The notes beneath the pieces are model-generated. The model worked only from the letters and a program-made list of their open reading frames with translations, was not told the DNA's origin and ran no database searches. From the NCBI GenBank assembly GCA_019918135.1, contig WBZZ01006555.1, positions 1 to 64,000 of the forward strand: a stretch of DNA of 64,000 bases, in the 5' to 3' direction. The translations under genes and the position numbers were made by a program. Of this stretch, positions 40,191 through 51,780 are shown piece after piece. Positions within the stretch are counted from its first letter, which is position 1, and every line of letters starts with the position of its first letter. The DNA comes from Paulinella micropora. Taxonomy: Eukaryota; Cercozoa; Imbricatea; Euglyphida; Paulinellidae.

Positions 40191-40848
40191 ATGGGGGCCG
40201 CACCATCTACCGACAACGCTAGCGCTAGCTGTGCAGAGGAGCCCGCCCGCAAGAGACTGTGCACGGGGCCGACGGCTGGTTGCGGCTGGAGCTGAGAGAC
40301 ACCGCGGTGCTACGCGGCAGCGCCTTTGTGTTCGGCGCAGGGTGCTTCGAGGTCACTCTGCCCAGCTCAGCGGGCCAGAGTGCGGCGGGGGTCTACCGCA
40401 CAATCGCGACGGACGCCAACGCACTGCGGGTCTGCGCGGACAACAGTGCTATCCTAGCCCCGGGCCTGCGGCTGGAACTGGTGCCGCGTGCTGATGAGCG
40501 CGACCAGGAGCGCAGGCCGTCACGTATTTCTTTCCCGGCCGAGCCCTTTTTCCGTTAATTTTTGAAATCAATTACACACCCGCTGTTATCAAGCAAAAAA
40601 AGCTGGAGGTAGGCGTCGACGGCCGGGTTTGCCTCTGCGTCCATTACACCATTTTCCGCGGCTGGCCGCAGGCCCCGAACGGCAACTGCCTCAAGCCGAG
40701 GCATACAACGCTCGACCAGTACAAAGGTTTCGCGATCCCGCAGGGGCTGGACCTCGGCGTGCTGAAATGGTCCGCCGCATCCTCGGTCTTGCACGAGCTG
40801 CCGCCGGGTGATGAATCAGGGTCCGACGACGGCTTGCAGAAGTCTTAA
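40191..40848 (+). pseudogene. Three-frame relic related to the 45.5-kb gene
   Basis: ATG 40191 starts MGAAPSTDNASASCAEEPAR; near 40257 the frame shifts to HGADGWLRLELRDTAVLRGS and on to TAA at 40556; a third frame continues from about 40545 to TAA 40846-40848 with FEINYTPAVIKQKKLEVGVD, a cysteine/aromatic region and an acidic end. HGADGWLRLELRD and the later PGLRLELVPRA match HGADGFLHLSLRE and AGLRVTLRPQT of the gene at 45482. Two indels therefore break an old paralogue of about 215 codons. The minus-strand frame over 40555-40794 is a shadow. Confidence 0.55.
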
Positions 40849-43800
40849 CACGCTGTGTGCCGGCACGCTGTATTAGTAGTAGACTTGGCGTCCATCGCTC
40901 TCGAGAACTGCAAAGTACCTGTCGTGATATGGCCGAAACATGGAAGTGATATGGCTAAGAAAGGCACTGTGCCGAAATGCTTTTGGTACTGCCTTTTTCG
41001 ACCATATCAAAAACAACTCACAGCGCTAGCGCCAAGAGTGGAGGTATAACATTTATTAAAGGAAATATATACAAACCATGCCACGGACAGGACGCCGTCG
41101 GGGTAGTGAGGCTTTTGTCCTCCTAGCAAGATCTGCGGGAATATGAAAAGTGGAAAAGAAAGCTTTTTTTTGGAACGCGTTTGCACGCGCAAACAAGGGA
41201 CGAGGGGGGGGGGATAGCAGGGGACAAGGGGGAACAGAGGGACGAGAGGGGGCACGGGGAGGGGGGAGCACACCCCGCCCCTCCCTGTACACGTTCTCAG
41301 TGCCAAGATTAAAATTCTTTCTTTCAGTAATTTTTTCTCGCGTGGTTTTTTCTTGTACACCGGCGAAGCGCGCCCCTACCCTCCTCTTTCCCTCTAGCTC
41401 CCGATCCTCAGACGAGGGACTAGACAATTCGTGCTCTCCCCCCCTTCCCCTGCCTCTTCTTCTTTCCCCTCTACTCTCTCCTACCCCCCTGAGCCCAGGG
41501 GGCTCAAGGAGCAGGGAAGAAAGGGGGAGGGGAAGGGCGCAGAAGCTGCAAAAGAAATAAATACATGCAACGCCTCCACTAACCCCCTCCCTCCTTTCAT
41601 ATTCCCGCGGACCTTGCGCACGGTGGCTGCGCTATGGCACGGACAGGAAGCCGTCGGGGTAAGTGAAGGGGCTCTTGTCCTCCTGGCACATTGACCACCG
41701 CCCATCCATTCGCCGCAGGTCGTGCTAGAGCACGGTGCTCTGCTCATAGTTTTCAGTGCCCGAGCGTAAGACCGTCGAGCTTTAATTCAGCGTAAATTAC
41801 GTTTTCCTGGCGCGGCCTCTGCCCTTTCCCTCTCCCTCTTTTGGGGTCTCAGTGCCAAGATTGAAATCTTGTCAGTAAAACTTGTTATTAAATTTTTCTT
41901 GTACACCGGCGAAGCGCGCCCCTGCCCTCCCTCTTCCGCTCCCGCTCTCTGCTCTCAGACGGGGGACTAGACAATTCGTGCTCTCCCCCCTTCCCTCTGC
42001 CTCTTCTTCTCTCCCCTCTACTCCTTCCCACCCCCCTGAGCCCGGGGGGCTCAAAGTGCAAGGGACAGAGGGGGGAGACACAGATTGAGCCTTGCGCACG
42101 GTGGCCGAGCCATGGCACGGACGGCGCGCCGTCGGGGGTTGTGAGGCTCTTGTTCTCCCGGCACATTGAACAACGCCCATCCATGCGCCGCAGGGTCGTG
42201 CTGGAGCACGGGGCGCAAGATCTGCGGAAATAGGAAAAATATGAAAAGTGGAAAAAAAAAATTTGGAACGCATTTGCACGCGCAAACAAGGGACGAAGGG
42301 AGGGGGGGGGGAAGATAGCAGGGGACAAGGGGAACAGAGGGACGAGAGGGGGACGGGGGGAGCACACCCCGCCCCCTTCTTCCCCCCCTTCTTCTTCCTC
42401 CGTCTCTCCCCCCTTCTATCCCCCCCGTCTGTTCCCTTTGTTTTCGGGCAAAATTTTTTTTTCTTTTCATATTTTTCTGACCTTGAGCACGGTGGCCGAG
42501 CCATGGCACGAACAGGGCGTCGTCGGGTTAGTGAGGCTCTTGTCCTCCTGGCACATTGACCACGGGGGCAGTACCATCCGCCGCAGGGTCGTGCTGGAGC
42601 ACGGTGCTCCTCTCCTAGTTTTCAGTGCCCAAGTGTAAGACCGTCGGGCTTTGATTCAGCGTATTCTTTTTCGCACTCTCTTGGCGCGCCCCTTTCCCTT
42701 TTCCGCTCCCTCTCTTGGTTCTCAGTGCCAAGATTAAAACTTTGTCAGGGATTTTTTTTATTAATTTCGTGTACACCGGCGAGGCGCGCCCCTACCCCTC
42801 TTCCTCTCTCCCCTCTACTCCCTCCCCCCTTCTTCCCCCCGTCTGTTTTTTTTTGTCGGGCAGAAATTTTTTTTCTTTTCCTCTTTTCATATTGTTCTGA
42901 CCTTGCGCACGGTGGCCGAGCCATGGCACTGACAGGACGCCGTCGGGGTAGTGAGGCCCTTGTCCTCCTAGCACATTAACCACCGCCCATCCATCCGCAG
43001 CAGGGTCGTGCTGGAGCACGGTGCGCAAGACCCGCGGAAATAGGAAAAATATGAAAAGTGGAAAAGAATTTTTTTTTCGGAACGTGTTTGCACGCGCAAA
43101 CAAGGGACGAGGGGAAAGGGGAGCACACCCCGCCCCTCCCTGTACACGTTCTCAGACTGGGGGCAAGACAGATCGTGCTTAATCCTCCCCCCCGCCCCTT
43201 CCTTCTCCCTCTCTTAGTTCTCAGTGCCAAGATTAAAATTTTGTCAGTATTTTTTTTTATTAATTTTTTCTTGTACATTCTTAGCGCTCTCCCCCCCCCC
43301 CCCCTCTTTTCATATTTTTCTGACCTTGCGCACGGTGGCCGAGCTATGGCACGGACAGGACACCGTCGAGCTTTTATTCAGCGTAAATTACATTTTCTTG
43401 GCGCGCCTCCTCCCCTGCCCTTTCCCTCTCCCTCTCCTAGTTCTCAGTGCCAATATTAAAACTTTGTCAGGGATTTCTTTTTAATTATTTCTTTTTTTGT
43501 ACGTTCTTAGCGCGCCCCTGCTTCCTCCTTCCCTGCCTCTTCCCTCTGCAAGGATCTGCGGAAATATCTGCGGGAATATGAAAAGTGGAAAGCAACAATT
43601 TTTTTTGGAACGCGTTTGCACGCGCTCTGAGGAGGGACGAGGGGAGGGGGGGAGGAATAAGCAGGGGACAAGGGGAACAGAGGGACGAGGGGGGAGCGGG
43701 GAAATGTACATCCCGCCCCTTTCTTCCTCCCTTCCCCTTCCTCCACCCCCCTTTTCCCCCCCTCGTCTGTTTTGTTTTGTTGTCGGGCAAATTTTTTTCC

Positions 43801-45481
43801 CTCTTTTCATATTTTTCTGACCTTGCGCACGATGATGGCCGAGCCATGGCACGGACAGGACGCCGTCAGGACGCCGTCGGGGTAGCAAGGCCCTTGTTCT
43901 CCTGGCACATTGACCACGGGGGCAGTACCATCCGCCGCAGGGTCGTGCTGGAGCGCGGTGCTCTGCTCCTAGTTTCAGTGCCCAAGTGTAAGGCCGTCGA
44001 GCTTTAATAAAAAAAAATTTCTCCCTCTCATAGTTCTCAGTGTCAAGTGTAAGACTTTGTGGAACTTTAATTCAGCGTAAATTACATTTTCTTGGCGCGG
44101 CCCCCCCCGTGCCACTTCTCTCGCCCGCTCCCGCTCCCGATTCTCAGGCAGTGGACTAAGACAATTCGTGCTTCTTCTTTCCCTGCTTCTTCCCTCTGCA
44201 GGATCTGCGGAAATATCTGCGGGAATATGAAAAGTGGAAAAAAGAATTTTTTTTGGATGCGTTTGCACGCGCAAACATACTCTCGCTCCCGATTCTCAGA
44301 CGGGGGACTAAGACAATTTCATGCTTCCTCCTCCCCGGCCTCTTTCCTTTCCTTCTTGTAGTGTTCAATGCCAAGTGTAACGCTTTGTCGAGCTTTAATA
44401 ACAAAAATTTATACATTCTTGGCGCCCCCCTCCCCCCTTTCCCTCCCCTGCCACTTTCCTCTCCTGCGCCCTGTTCTTAGAGGGGGAGGGGGGCGCCCAA
44501 ACAAAACTAAGAAGATGGCACTGAGCTTATGACGGGCCCTTCCCCCCCTCCATTTTTCGGGCCTGGATTTGCCGGGGAGGGGCGCCCTTCCCCCTTTTTT
44601 ATTCAAAGATTCTTTCTGTCACTCTTCCCTCTCCCTCCCTCCCCTGAGCCTAGGGGCTCAAGGAGCAAGGCAAGGGGGACAGGGAATGGCGCAAAAGCTA
44701 AGAAAAATAAATACTTGACACCCCTTCCCCCTCTCTCTTCTCTTCCCCCTTGTCGAGCTTTAATTCAGCGTATTTTGCAAATTCTTGGCGCGCTCTCCTC
44801 CCCTTTTTTTATCCCTTTCTTAGTTCTCAGTGCCAAAACGAAAACTTTGTCAAGAACTTTTTTTATTTGTACACCGGCGAAGCGCGCCCCCCTCCCCCGC
44901 CCCTTGCCTCTCCTTCTCCTAGTTTTCAGTATCAAGTGTAAGACTTTGTCGAGCTTTAATTCAGCGTATTTCGCATATTCTCTGGCGCCACCCCTTCCCT
45001 TTTCCACTCCCTGTTCTCAGACGGGGGGTTAGACAATTCGTGCTCTTCCCTCTCCCCCCTGAGCCCAGGAGGCTTAAGGAGCAGGGAATGGGGAGGGGAA
45101 GGGGGAGGGGCGGGGGCGCGCAAAGAAAGTGCTCTCCTGTTTTCAGACGGGGAGGGCACATTCAGATCGTGCTTGCTCCCCCCCCCCTCTTCCCTCTCCC
45201 TCTCCTAGTTCTCATTGTCAAAATTAAAACTTTGTCGAGGATTCTTTTCATTAATTTTTTGTGTACACCGGCGAAGCGCGCCCACCGCCCTTCCCCCTTC
45301 CCACTCCCGCTCCCGATTCTCAGACACAATCCGTGCTTCCTCCTCCCTGCCTCTTCGCTTTCCCTTTTCTAGTTGGGGAAGGGAAAAGATGAGAGGGGAA
45401 AAAAAAAGGGGTAAGAGTTTGACTATGGGGGTACAAAAGGCGCGAAAAGAGAGTGGCCTCTTGCAGTCCGAACATTTGTAA
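40849..45481. repeat. Largest gene-free cassette block
   Basis: Begins with an atypical B copy: an extra left half-arm at 40925 and hairpin 40948-41009. Then D, H and A2 units alternate with the CGGACTAGACAATTCGTGCTC block: D (41080-41130, 41590-41800, 42090-42220, 42470-42680, 42895-43030, 43310-43400 short form, 43820-44000), H (41130-41200, 42220-42300, 43030-43110, 43550-43640, 44200-44280), A2 plus (42715-42790, 43210-43290, 43430-43510, 44815-44890, 45205-45290). 41110-41520 is an inverted copy of 21715-22080. D near 43860 has a small tandem duplication of GACGCCGTC. No gene. Confidence 0.75.
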
Positions 45482-46744
45482 ATGGCAGCGAGTGCCAAAG
45501 AGAGCGACAGTGCCGCCTCGCTGACGCTAACTGCGTCACAGCATGGCGCAGACGGCTTTTTACATCTAAGCCTGCGCGAGGCAGGCCGCTGTTTAGAGAT
45601 TGAAGCGACGACCCGAGAATGCGGCGCTCGTACCGGCAGCACCACCGAGCCCGGCGCGCAGGCCCATTGGCAGGGCAGCATTCGGGCTGAGGGCGACGTG
45701 GACGAAGACGAGTTACGCGCCGCGGTCGTTTCGCTGAGCTCGGGTCTCCTCTGGATGCCTCTGCTTTTTTTGTAATGCTATCTCCAGCAGACAGCTTAGC
45801 CAAAAAAAACGCTCGAAGACAGTATGGTTGTGAAATAGGCAACGGCGAGGCACTGCGGTTGCGGCCTTGCAAGGAGCCAGCCAAAGGGTTCGTCCTTGTC
45901 TGGGCTGGCCTCCGCGTGACTTTGCGCCCACAGACACGTGAGGGCGAGGCGCGGGTACATTTCGCAAAGAAACGATAAAAAACAGATAAAAGACTTTTCT
46001 CTTATTGCCTGTTTTTGACAGGAGCTGGCCGAACTGCGTCTGGAGGTAGCGCGCCTGCGCGCCCTGCAGGAGCGAGCGGCGGTTGAAGTCTATGTACTGG
46101 ACGCAAAAATGTTTGAGTGCTTTGGCTGGACGAGCCAGAGCGCGGCCTTTGAATCCTGGAAGAACCAATATCCGAATGCAGAGAGTAGCGAACGCACAAT
46201 CCGGCCTCCTCCAGGTCCGGGACTGTATCCTGCCGGTGCCGACAGCGATGCGGTGCTGTGCTTCCGTCCCTCGAACGGAGGGGTGTGTCACTTGCAAGGA
46301 ACGCTTTATGGCAAAGGGCCCGGCATGGTGACGACGGTATCGCGCACCACGATTGCGAACCAACGTGTTCTCGAAGTAAGCAGCACTCTCTTAGTTTTAC
46401 CGCCGGCAGTCCGCCCTAGCCAGCTGTGGCTGTATCGTCTCTGCCCGAGGCCCAAGTCTGCAAACTTGTATTTTGAATCAACGTACATCAGCAGCGAAAG
46501 AAAATTGTCAGGGTGGTACGGTTCTTTTCTGCCATACTCCTCTATACACAGAGATCGCTACGAGGTATTGCCCGATGGTAATGTGAAGCTGGTCTGGGTG
46601 ATAACTTGCAATAATGAAGAAGACGAGCCACGAGCAGTAAAGATATTACAAGACAGACAAACAGGAATGTACGTCTGCTTCGCCAACGGCGCGCCGAGCT
46701 GGGTGGTGAGCACTGTGCTAGTCAGAAAACAGGAAGGACAGTGA
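45482..46744 (+). CDS. Unknown protein, probably spliced from three exons
   Basis: ATG 45482. Exon 1 carries HGADGFLHLSLRE, matching the relic at 40191. A coding segment at 45788-45954 carries AGLRVTLRPQTREGEAR. Removing a 67-nt intron (45955-46021) joins it in frame to ELAELRLEVARLRALQERAA, a coiled coil, and then to the long frame ending at TGA 46742-46744 (FECFGWTSQSAAFESW..., beta-rich, Trp/Tyr-rich). The exon 1 to exon 2 step needs either a 44-nt intron (45744-45787) or a frameshift. Product about 380 residues. The last domain looks globular (YGSFLPYS, ITCNNEEDEP). Family unknown. Confidence 0.6.
45744..45787 (+). other. Candidate short intron 1
   Basis: GTCTCCTCTGG to TATCTCCAG, 44 nt, with a pyrimidine tract; removal keeps frame between exon 1 and the segment at 45788. 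Very short and with a weak 5' site; a simple indel is the alternative. Confidence 0.25.
45955..46021 (+). other. Probable 67-nt spliceosomal intron
   Basis: GTACAT at the 5' side, 3' side CTTATTGCCTGTTTTTGACAG. It holds an in-frame stop (TAA 45976-45978). Removing it joins REGEAR to ELAELRLEV in phase 0, making one continuous charged helix across the junction. Confidence 0.6.
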
Positions 46745-49330
46745 GCAAAACAGACGTCACGACTTCCCCCTCTTCCCCAGACACGACCGGTGCACAGCAC
46801 GTGCAGAAAAAGCAAAAAAAGGCACATCTTGTAGATTGTTTTTTTGGATCTTTTTTAATCAGAATAATTAAACGAGTCTCTTTGCAAATTTCTTCTCAGG
46901 TCACAAAAATAACACCTACTAATCATCGCGGTTCTGAGCACCAAAGAAAAGAGCTACAAAAAGCTGCCTAGGCTCCGCCGTGCCGGCTTTTGCTGTCTTT
47001 TTCTGTAAAGGAAGGCCAAGCGGGGCTTTTTCCCGGCATCACCCTCTGCTGCCCTTTCCTCGCCGACCCACAGAGTAAAGACGCGCCACGCCCTAAAGCT
47101 CAACGGTCTTACACTTGGCGCTAGGACTAAGAGAGCGAGAGGGAGAGAGGGCGCGCCAAGAAAGTGCGAAAAAGAATACGCTGAATTAAAGCTCGACGGT
47201 CTTACACTTGGCACTGAGAACTGAGAGAGTAAGAGGGAAAAGGTAGGGGAGGGAAAGAGCACGAATTATCTTAGTCTCCCCCTACCGTCTGAGAATAGGG
47301 AGCAGGAGAGAGACGGGAGGGGGGGGGCTAAGACAATTTGTGCTTTTCCCCCTCCCCCACCTCTTCCCTCTCCCGCTCCTAGTTTTCAGTGTCAGGTGTA
47401 AGACCGCCGAGCCTTAAAAAAAATTTTGCACTTTCTTGGCGCACCCTCACTCGTCTCCCCCTCCCTCCTTTAAATTTGTCATGCGCCTCCCCTCCCCTCT
47501 ACCCTCCCCCCTTTGTGAGCAAGGAGCGGGGAGGGTCAGAGAAAGTCAAGAAAGTACCAGAAAAATGTATTTTAGAAAGTCTTGACAAGGAAGGAAACAA
47601 AGGGGGGGCGCCCGGCGTTGGGGTTGGGGGGGGGGGGGCTTAGTTGAAGCGTTTCATTTTTTTTTGTAGTTTCTCCCCCCTTGCCCTTCCCCTGTTCTTT
47701 GAGCCCCCGGGCTCAGGGGGCTCAGGGGGAAGAAAAGAGAAAAGGGGAGGGGGGGGGCGCCCCCCCCCCACACCCCAATCTGTGGGCTCCCAAAAAAAAT
47801 TTCACTCATTTTTGCTCCCCTTCAGCCCGCGCCGGCGGGCTGGCTTTGTCGAGTTTTGATTCAGCGTGATTTCGCACATTCTTTGGCGCCTCCTTTCCCC
47901 CTGCCACTTCTCTCGCCAGCTCCCAGTTCTCTCCTAGTTCTCAGCTCTCCCTCTCGTAGTTTTCGGTTCCAAGTGTAAGACTGTCGAGTTTTTATTAAAA
48001 AAATCACACTTTCCTGGCGCGCTCCGACCCTTTCCCGCCCTGCTCCTTGTGAAGGGGGTTGTGTGATATGGTCAAATCTTGGGAGCGATATAGCTAAAAA
48101 AGGCACGTTCCACCGGAAAAGCCTGGAAGCAGGGGTAACAGATGTTTTCCCGCGGAAAAAACGCGCGCCGAAGTTTTTTTTGTTGTGCAAAGGACAGGTC
48201 TTGTGCACTCCCTCCCCCTTCGGAGGGAGCGAGAAGATAAGGGGGAGCAGCAGGAGAACGGGGGCGCCCCTCTCACTTTCGTTGCCCCTCTCACCTTCGT
48301 CGCCCCTCTCACCTTTGTCGCCCCTCTCACCCTTGTCGCCCCGCTCCCCTTTGCTCTGCACCTCCCTGCTTCTAGGGAAGGTGAGAGGGCCGAAAAACAT
48401 TCTCGTGCGAGTAAAAGGCCCGCGGGTTTCTCCCCGCGGGAAAACGTCCGATTCCTCTGCTAGCCTCCGGAACGGCCCCAGCTAAATTTGGCACCCAATT
48501 GTGCTGTCCAAAGGTAGGGTGTGTGATACGGTCCAGCCGGGCAGTACGTCTTAGCTTTCCCGGGAGAACAGCCGTAAGCGCCAATTTGGCGCCAAAATCT
48601 ACTTGCGCAAAAAGAAAATCCCACACAGACGCTCGGCTGGGCCGCCGTGAGGAAGACCTGTTGTAGCCCTCCCCTCTCACTCTCGTCGCCCCTCTCACCT
48701 TCGTCGCCCCTCTCACCTTCGTCGCCCCTCTCACCTTTGTCCTCTGCTTATTCCTCCCCCCCTCCCCTCGTCCCTCCTCAGAGCGCGTGCAAAAGCGTTC
48801 CAAAAAAAATTGTTGCTTTCCACTTTTCATATTCCCGCAGATATTTCCGCATATCCTTGCTAAGGAGAGAGGCAGGGAAGGAGGAGCAGGGGCGCGCCAA
48901 GAAAATGTAATTTACGCTGAATTAAAGCTCGACGGTCTTACGCTCGGGCACTGAAAACTAGGAGCAGAGCACCGTGCTCCAGCACAACCTGCGGCGAATG
49001 GATGGCCGGTGGTCAAAGTGCCAGAAGGACAAGAGCCCCTTCGCTTGCCCCGACGGCTTCCTGTCCGTGCCATAGCGCAGCCAACGTGCGCAAGGTCAGA
49101 AAGATATGAAAGGAGGGAGGGGGTTAGTGGAGGCGTTGCATGTATTTATTTTGTTTGCAGCTTCTGCGCCATTCACCCTTCCCCCTTCCCCTCCCCTGCT
49201 TCTGGAGCCCCCCAGGCTGCCGCTGCATCTAGCCCACTCGAAGATCTTACACTTGAGCACTGAAAACTAGGAGTGGATCACCGTGCGTCACCGCGCGTCT
49301 CCAAAAACAGACGTTCCATTTCTAGCGTCC
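46745..49330. repeat. AT-rich tail, then cassettes A1, E, C, H, D
   Basis: 46745-47040 is unique and AT-richer (3' UTR or small relic). 47056-47096 repeats the piece at 20397. A1 reversed (47095-47225), A1 (47385-47445), E plus (47640-47845) with CAGCCCGCGCCGGCGGGCTG end, A1 (47965-48020), half B (48063-48120), C-like and two C units reversed (48265-48400, 48460-48700), H reversed (48770-48860), A1 reversed (48900-48955), D reversed (48970-49120), E part (49130-49215). 49216-49330 is the 5' flank of the next gene. Confidence 0.65.
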
Positions 49331-49630
49331 ATGGACTTCGGTGCCGGGGATCAGCTGTTTGAAGCTAGTTACACAGATGCGGACGTCGTGGCCTGTTACA
49401 AGAGGGAACTATACGCTGCGATGACCGGCGCAATACAAAGAACGGCTATTGAGATCACGCAACAGCAGGCCATCGTTGAACGCTTAGCACAAGAGTTAGC
49501 AGCTAATGAAGCTTGGCGCCCGGGCTACAGAAGATACAAACACGCGATTCATGCTGACATCTGTAGCAGACTTCGTTCCGAACCGGCAAAAGAGCTTATT
49601 GAAACCATTCCGGATTGGATTGAAATCTAG
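49331..49630 (+). CDS. Unknown 99-aa protein, intact member of a three-copy family
   Basis: ATG 49331, beginning MDFGAGDQLFEASYTDADVV; mostly helical, with a glutamine/glutamate-rich middle (EITQQQAIVERLAQELAANE) and an ending SEPAKELIETIPDWIEI. No known motif. Two decayed copies lie at 6273 and 8069 and share flanks with it, so this is the only complete one in the window. The spacing of hydrophobic residues suggests a short helical bundle or dimer. Confidence 0.65.
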   Translation: MDFGAGDQLFEASYTDADVVACYKRELYAAMTGAIQRTAIEITQQQAIVERLAQELAANEAWRPGYRRYKHAIHADICSRLRSEPAKELIETIPDWIEI

Positions 49631-51780
49631 GAAGGCAAACACCCCCCCCTGAGACCGGCAAGCAGTTGGAAGAGAGAAAGGGCAGCACGCGGCACATCTT
49701 CGTCCCTGCTCAGAGCGGAGGGGCAGAATTAAGTAAACTTTTTTTGGAGCACCCATGGGGGGGGGAGGGGTGGAGTAGAGGGGCGAGAGGGGGGGGGGGA
49801 GCACAACCTGCCCCCTACTTCTCCCCTTCTTCCTCCCTCCTTCCCCCTTTCTATATCCCCCCTCCCCGTCTGTTCCCTTTGTTGTCAAGCAAAATTTTTT
49901 TTCTTCCTATTTTCATATTTTTCTGACCTTGCGCACGGTAGCCGAGCCATGGCACGGATAGGACGCAGTCGGGGTAAGTGAGCCCCTTGTCATGGCACAT
50001 TGACTATTGGGGGGCAGTACCATCCACCGCAGGGTCGTGCCGGAACACGGTGCTCCGCTCCTAGTTTTTAGTGACCCCCAGGTGTAAGGCCATCGAGCTT
50101 TGATGCAACGTATTCTTTTTGCACTCTCTTGGCGCGCGAGCAGAGCACAGACGGTGCCTGCTATTCTTTGTTGTACATTTCTTAGCGCGCCGACGGTCTT
50201 ACGCTCGGGCACTGAAAACTAGGAGCAGAGCACCGTGCTCCAGCACAACCTGCGGCGAATGGATGGCCGGTGGTCAAAGTGCCAAAAGGACAAGAGCCCC
50301 TTCACTTGCCCCGACGGCTTCCTGTCCTTGGCATAGCGCAGCCACCGTGCGCAAGGTCCGCGGGGATATGAAAGGAGGGAGGGGGTTAGTGGAGGCGTTG
50401 AATGTCAACTTTGCATATGTGTACGCCTGGCGTGATATAGCAGGAAAAAGCAATATTGCCAGAAAATCCTGGAGACGCAGCCTTTTTCGGCCATATCACA
50501 TGCACAGACCGCCAAGCCGCCTTCGCTAAAAGCGCCATGAAGAAGTTCCAAAAAGTCTCGGCAAGGGAGAAGCGCTCTCCCCCCTCCTTTTTTTCATATT
50601 TTTTTGACCTTGCGCACGGTGGCCAAGCCATGGCACGGACAGGACGCCATCGGGGTAGTGAGGCTTTTGTCCTAGCACATAAACCACCGCTCATTCATTC
50701 TCCACAGGGTCGTGCTGGAGCACGGTGCCCCGCTCCTAGTTTTCAGTGCCCAGGTGTAAGACCGTCGAGCTTTAATTCAGCGCATTCTTTTTTGCACTCT
50801 CTTGGCGCCCCCCTCCTACCCCCTTCCCTCTCCCGCTCCCGATTCCGATTCAGACGGGGAAGGGGGGGGGGGGCCAAAGACAGATCGTGCTTGGAAAAAG
50901 GGAAAAAAAAATTTTGCTCGACAACCAAAAAATAGACGGGCAAGGGGAGGGGGCGGAGAAGGGCAAGGGGGCAGAATTGCAACAAAACTAAAAAGATTCC
51001 ATTGAGCCCATGGAAGGAGGCATCCCCCCCCCTGTATCCTTAAATCCTTTCTGCCACCCTCCCCTCTTCCCTCCCCTGAGCCCAGGGGACTCAAAAGAGC
51101 AGGGGGAGGGAAAGGGCGCAGAAGCTGCAAAAGAAATAAATACATGCAACGCCTCCACTAATCCCCCCTCCCATGCCGGACGCTTTCTCCCTTTCCTCTT
51201 ACCGACGGGGGGATAATAGAAAGACAGATTGATCCTCCCCGGCCCCTTCCCCTCTTAGTTTCCAGTGCCAAAAATTAAAACTTTGTCAAGGATTTCTTTT
51301 TTATTAATTTTTTTTACATTCTTAGCGCCCCCCCCCCTCCCTCTTTTCATATTTTTCTGACCTTGCGCACGGTGGCCGAGCTATGGCACGGACAGGACAC
51401 CCGTCGAGCTTTAATTCAGCGTATTCTTTTTCGTACTCTCCTGGCGCGCGAGCAGTGCACAGACGGTGCCGGCCAGGGTTCTAACATAGGCTACCGCAGA
51501 AACATGAAGTGGGCCGGATGCTGCTGCAGTCTGAGGGTGCCGTTGCAAGTGTCAAGTGTAATGCGTTGTCGAGCTTTAGTAAAAGTTCTCCATCTCCTAA
51601 TTTCAGTGTCAAATGTAAGACCTTGTCGAGTTTTAATTAAAAAAGACTTTTCTTGCACTTTCTTGGCGCCCCACTCCCGTGCTTCTTCCCTCTCCCGCTC
51701 CCTGTTCTCGGTGCCAATATTAAAACTTTTTTAGGGATTTCTTTTTTTGCGTGATTCTTTTTTGTACATTCTTAGCGCGC
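49631..51780. repeat. Flank, D, B hairpin, duplicate of 16.6-17.4 kb
   Basis: 49640-49750 is the shared 3' flank of the 99-aa family. D (49920-50130, 50600-50700), D reversed (50210-50370), B hairpin 50433-50498, the duplicate 50632-51268 without the 106-bp A2, A2 plus (51265-51325), short D-A1 junction (51350-51425), the block also at 31.7 kb (51430-51570), A1 (51600-51670), A2 plus (51705-51780). Confidence 0.7.

Noticed and set aside
40555..40794. 79-codon minus-strand frame
   Set aside because: The plus strand in this interval carries the more natural reading and links to the relic at 40191; the minus frame has no ATG-supported context.
42503..42560. Short basic peptide MARTGRRRGSEALVLLAH in cassette D
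   Set aside because: Open in only a few D copies; others change frame or lose the ATG, and nucleotide conservation does not follow codons.
45713..46363. 216-codon minus-strand frame
   Set aside because: It lies opposite the spliced gene at 45482-46744, is arginine-rich, and covers intron and exon alike without a change of character.
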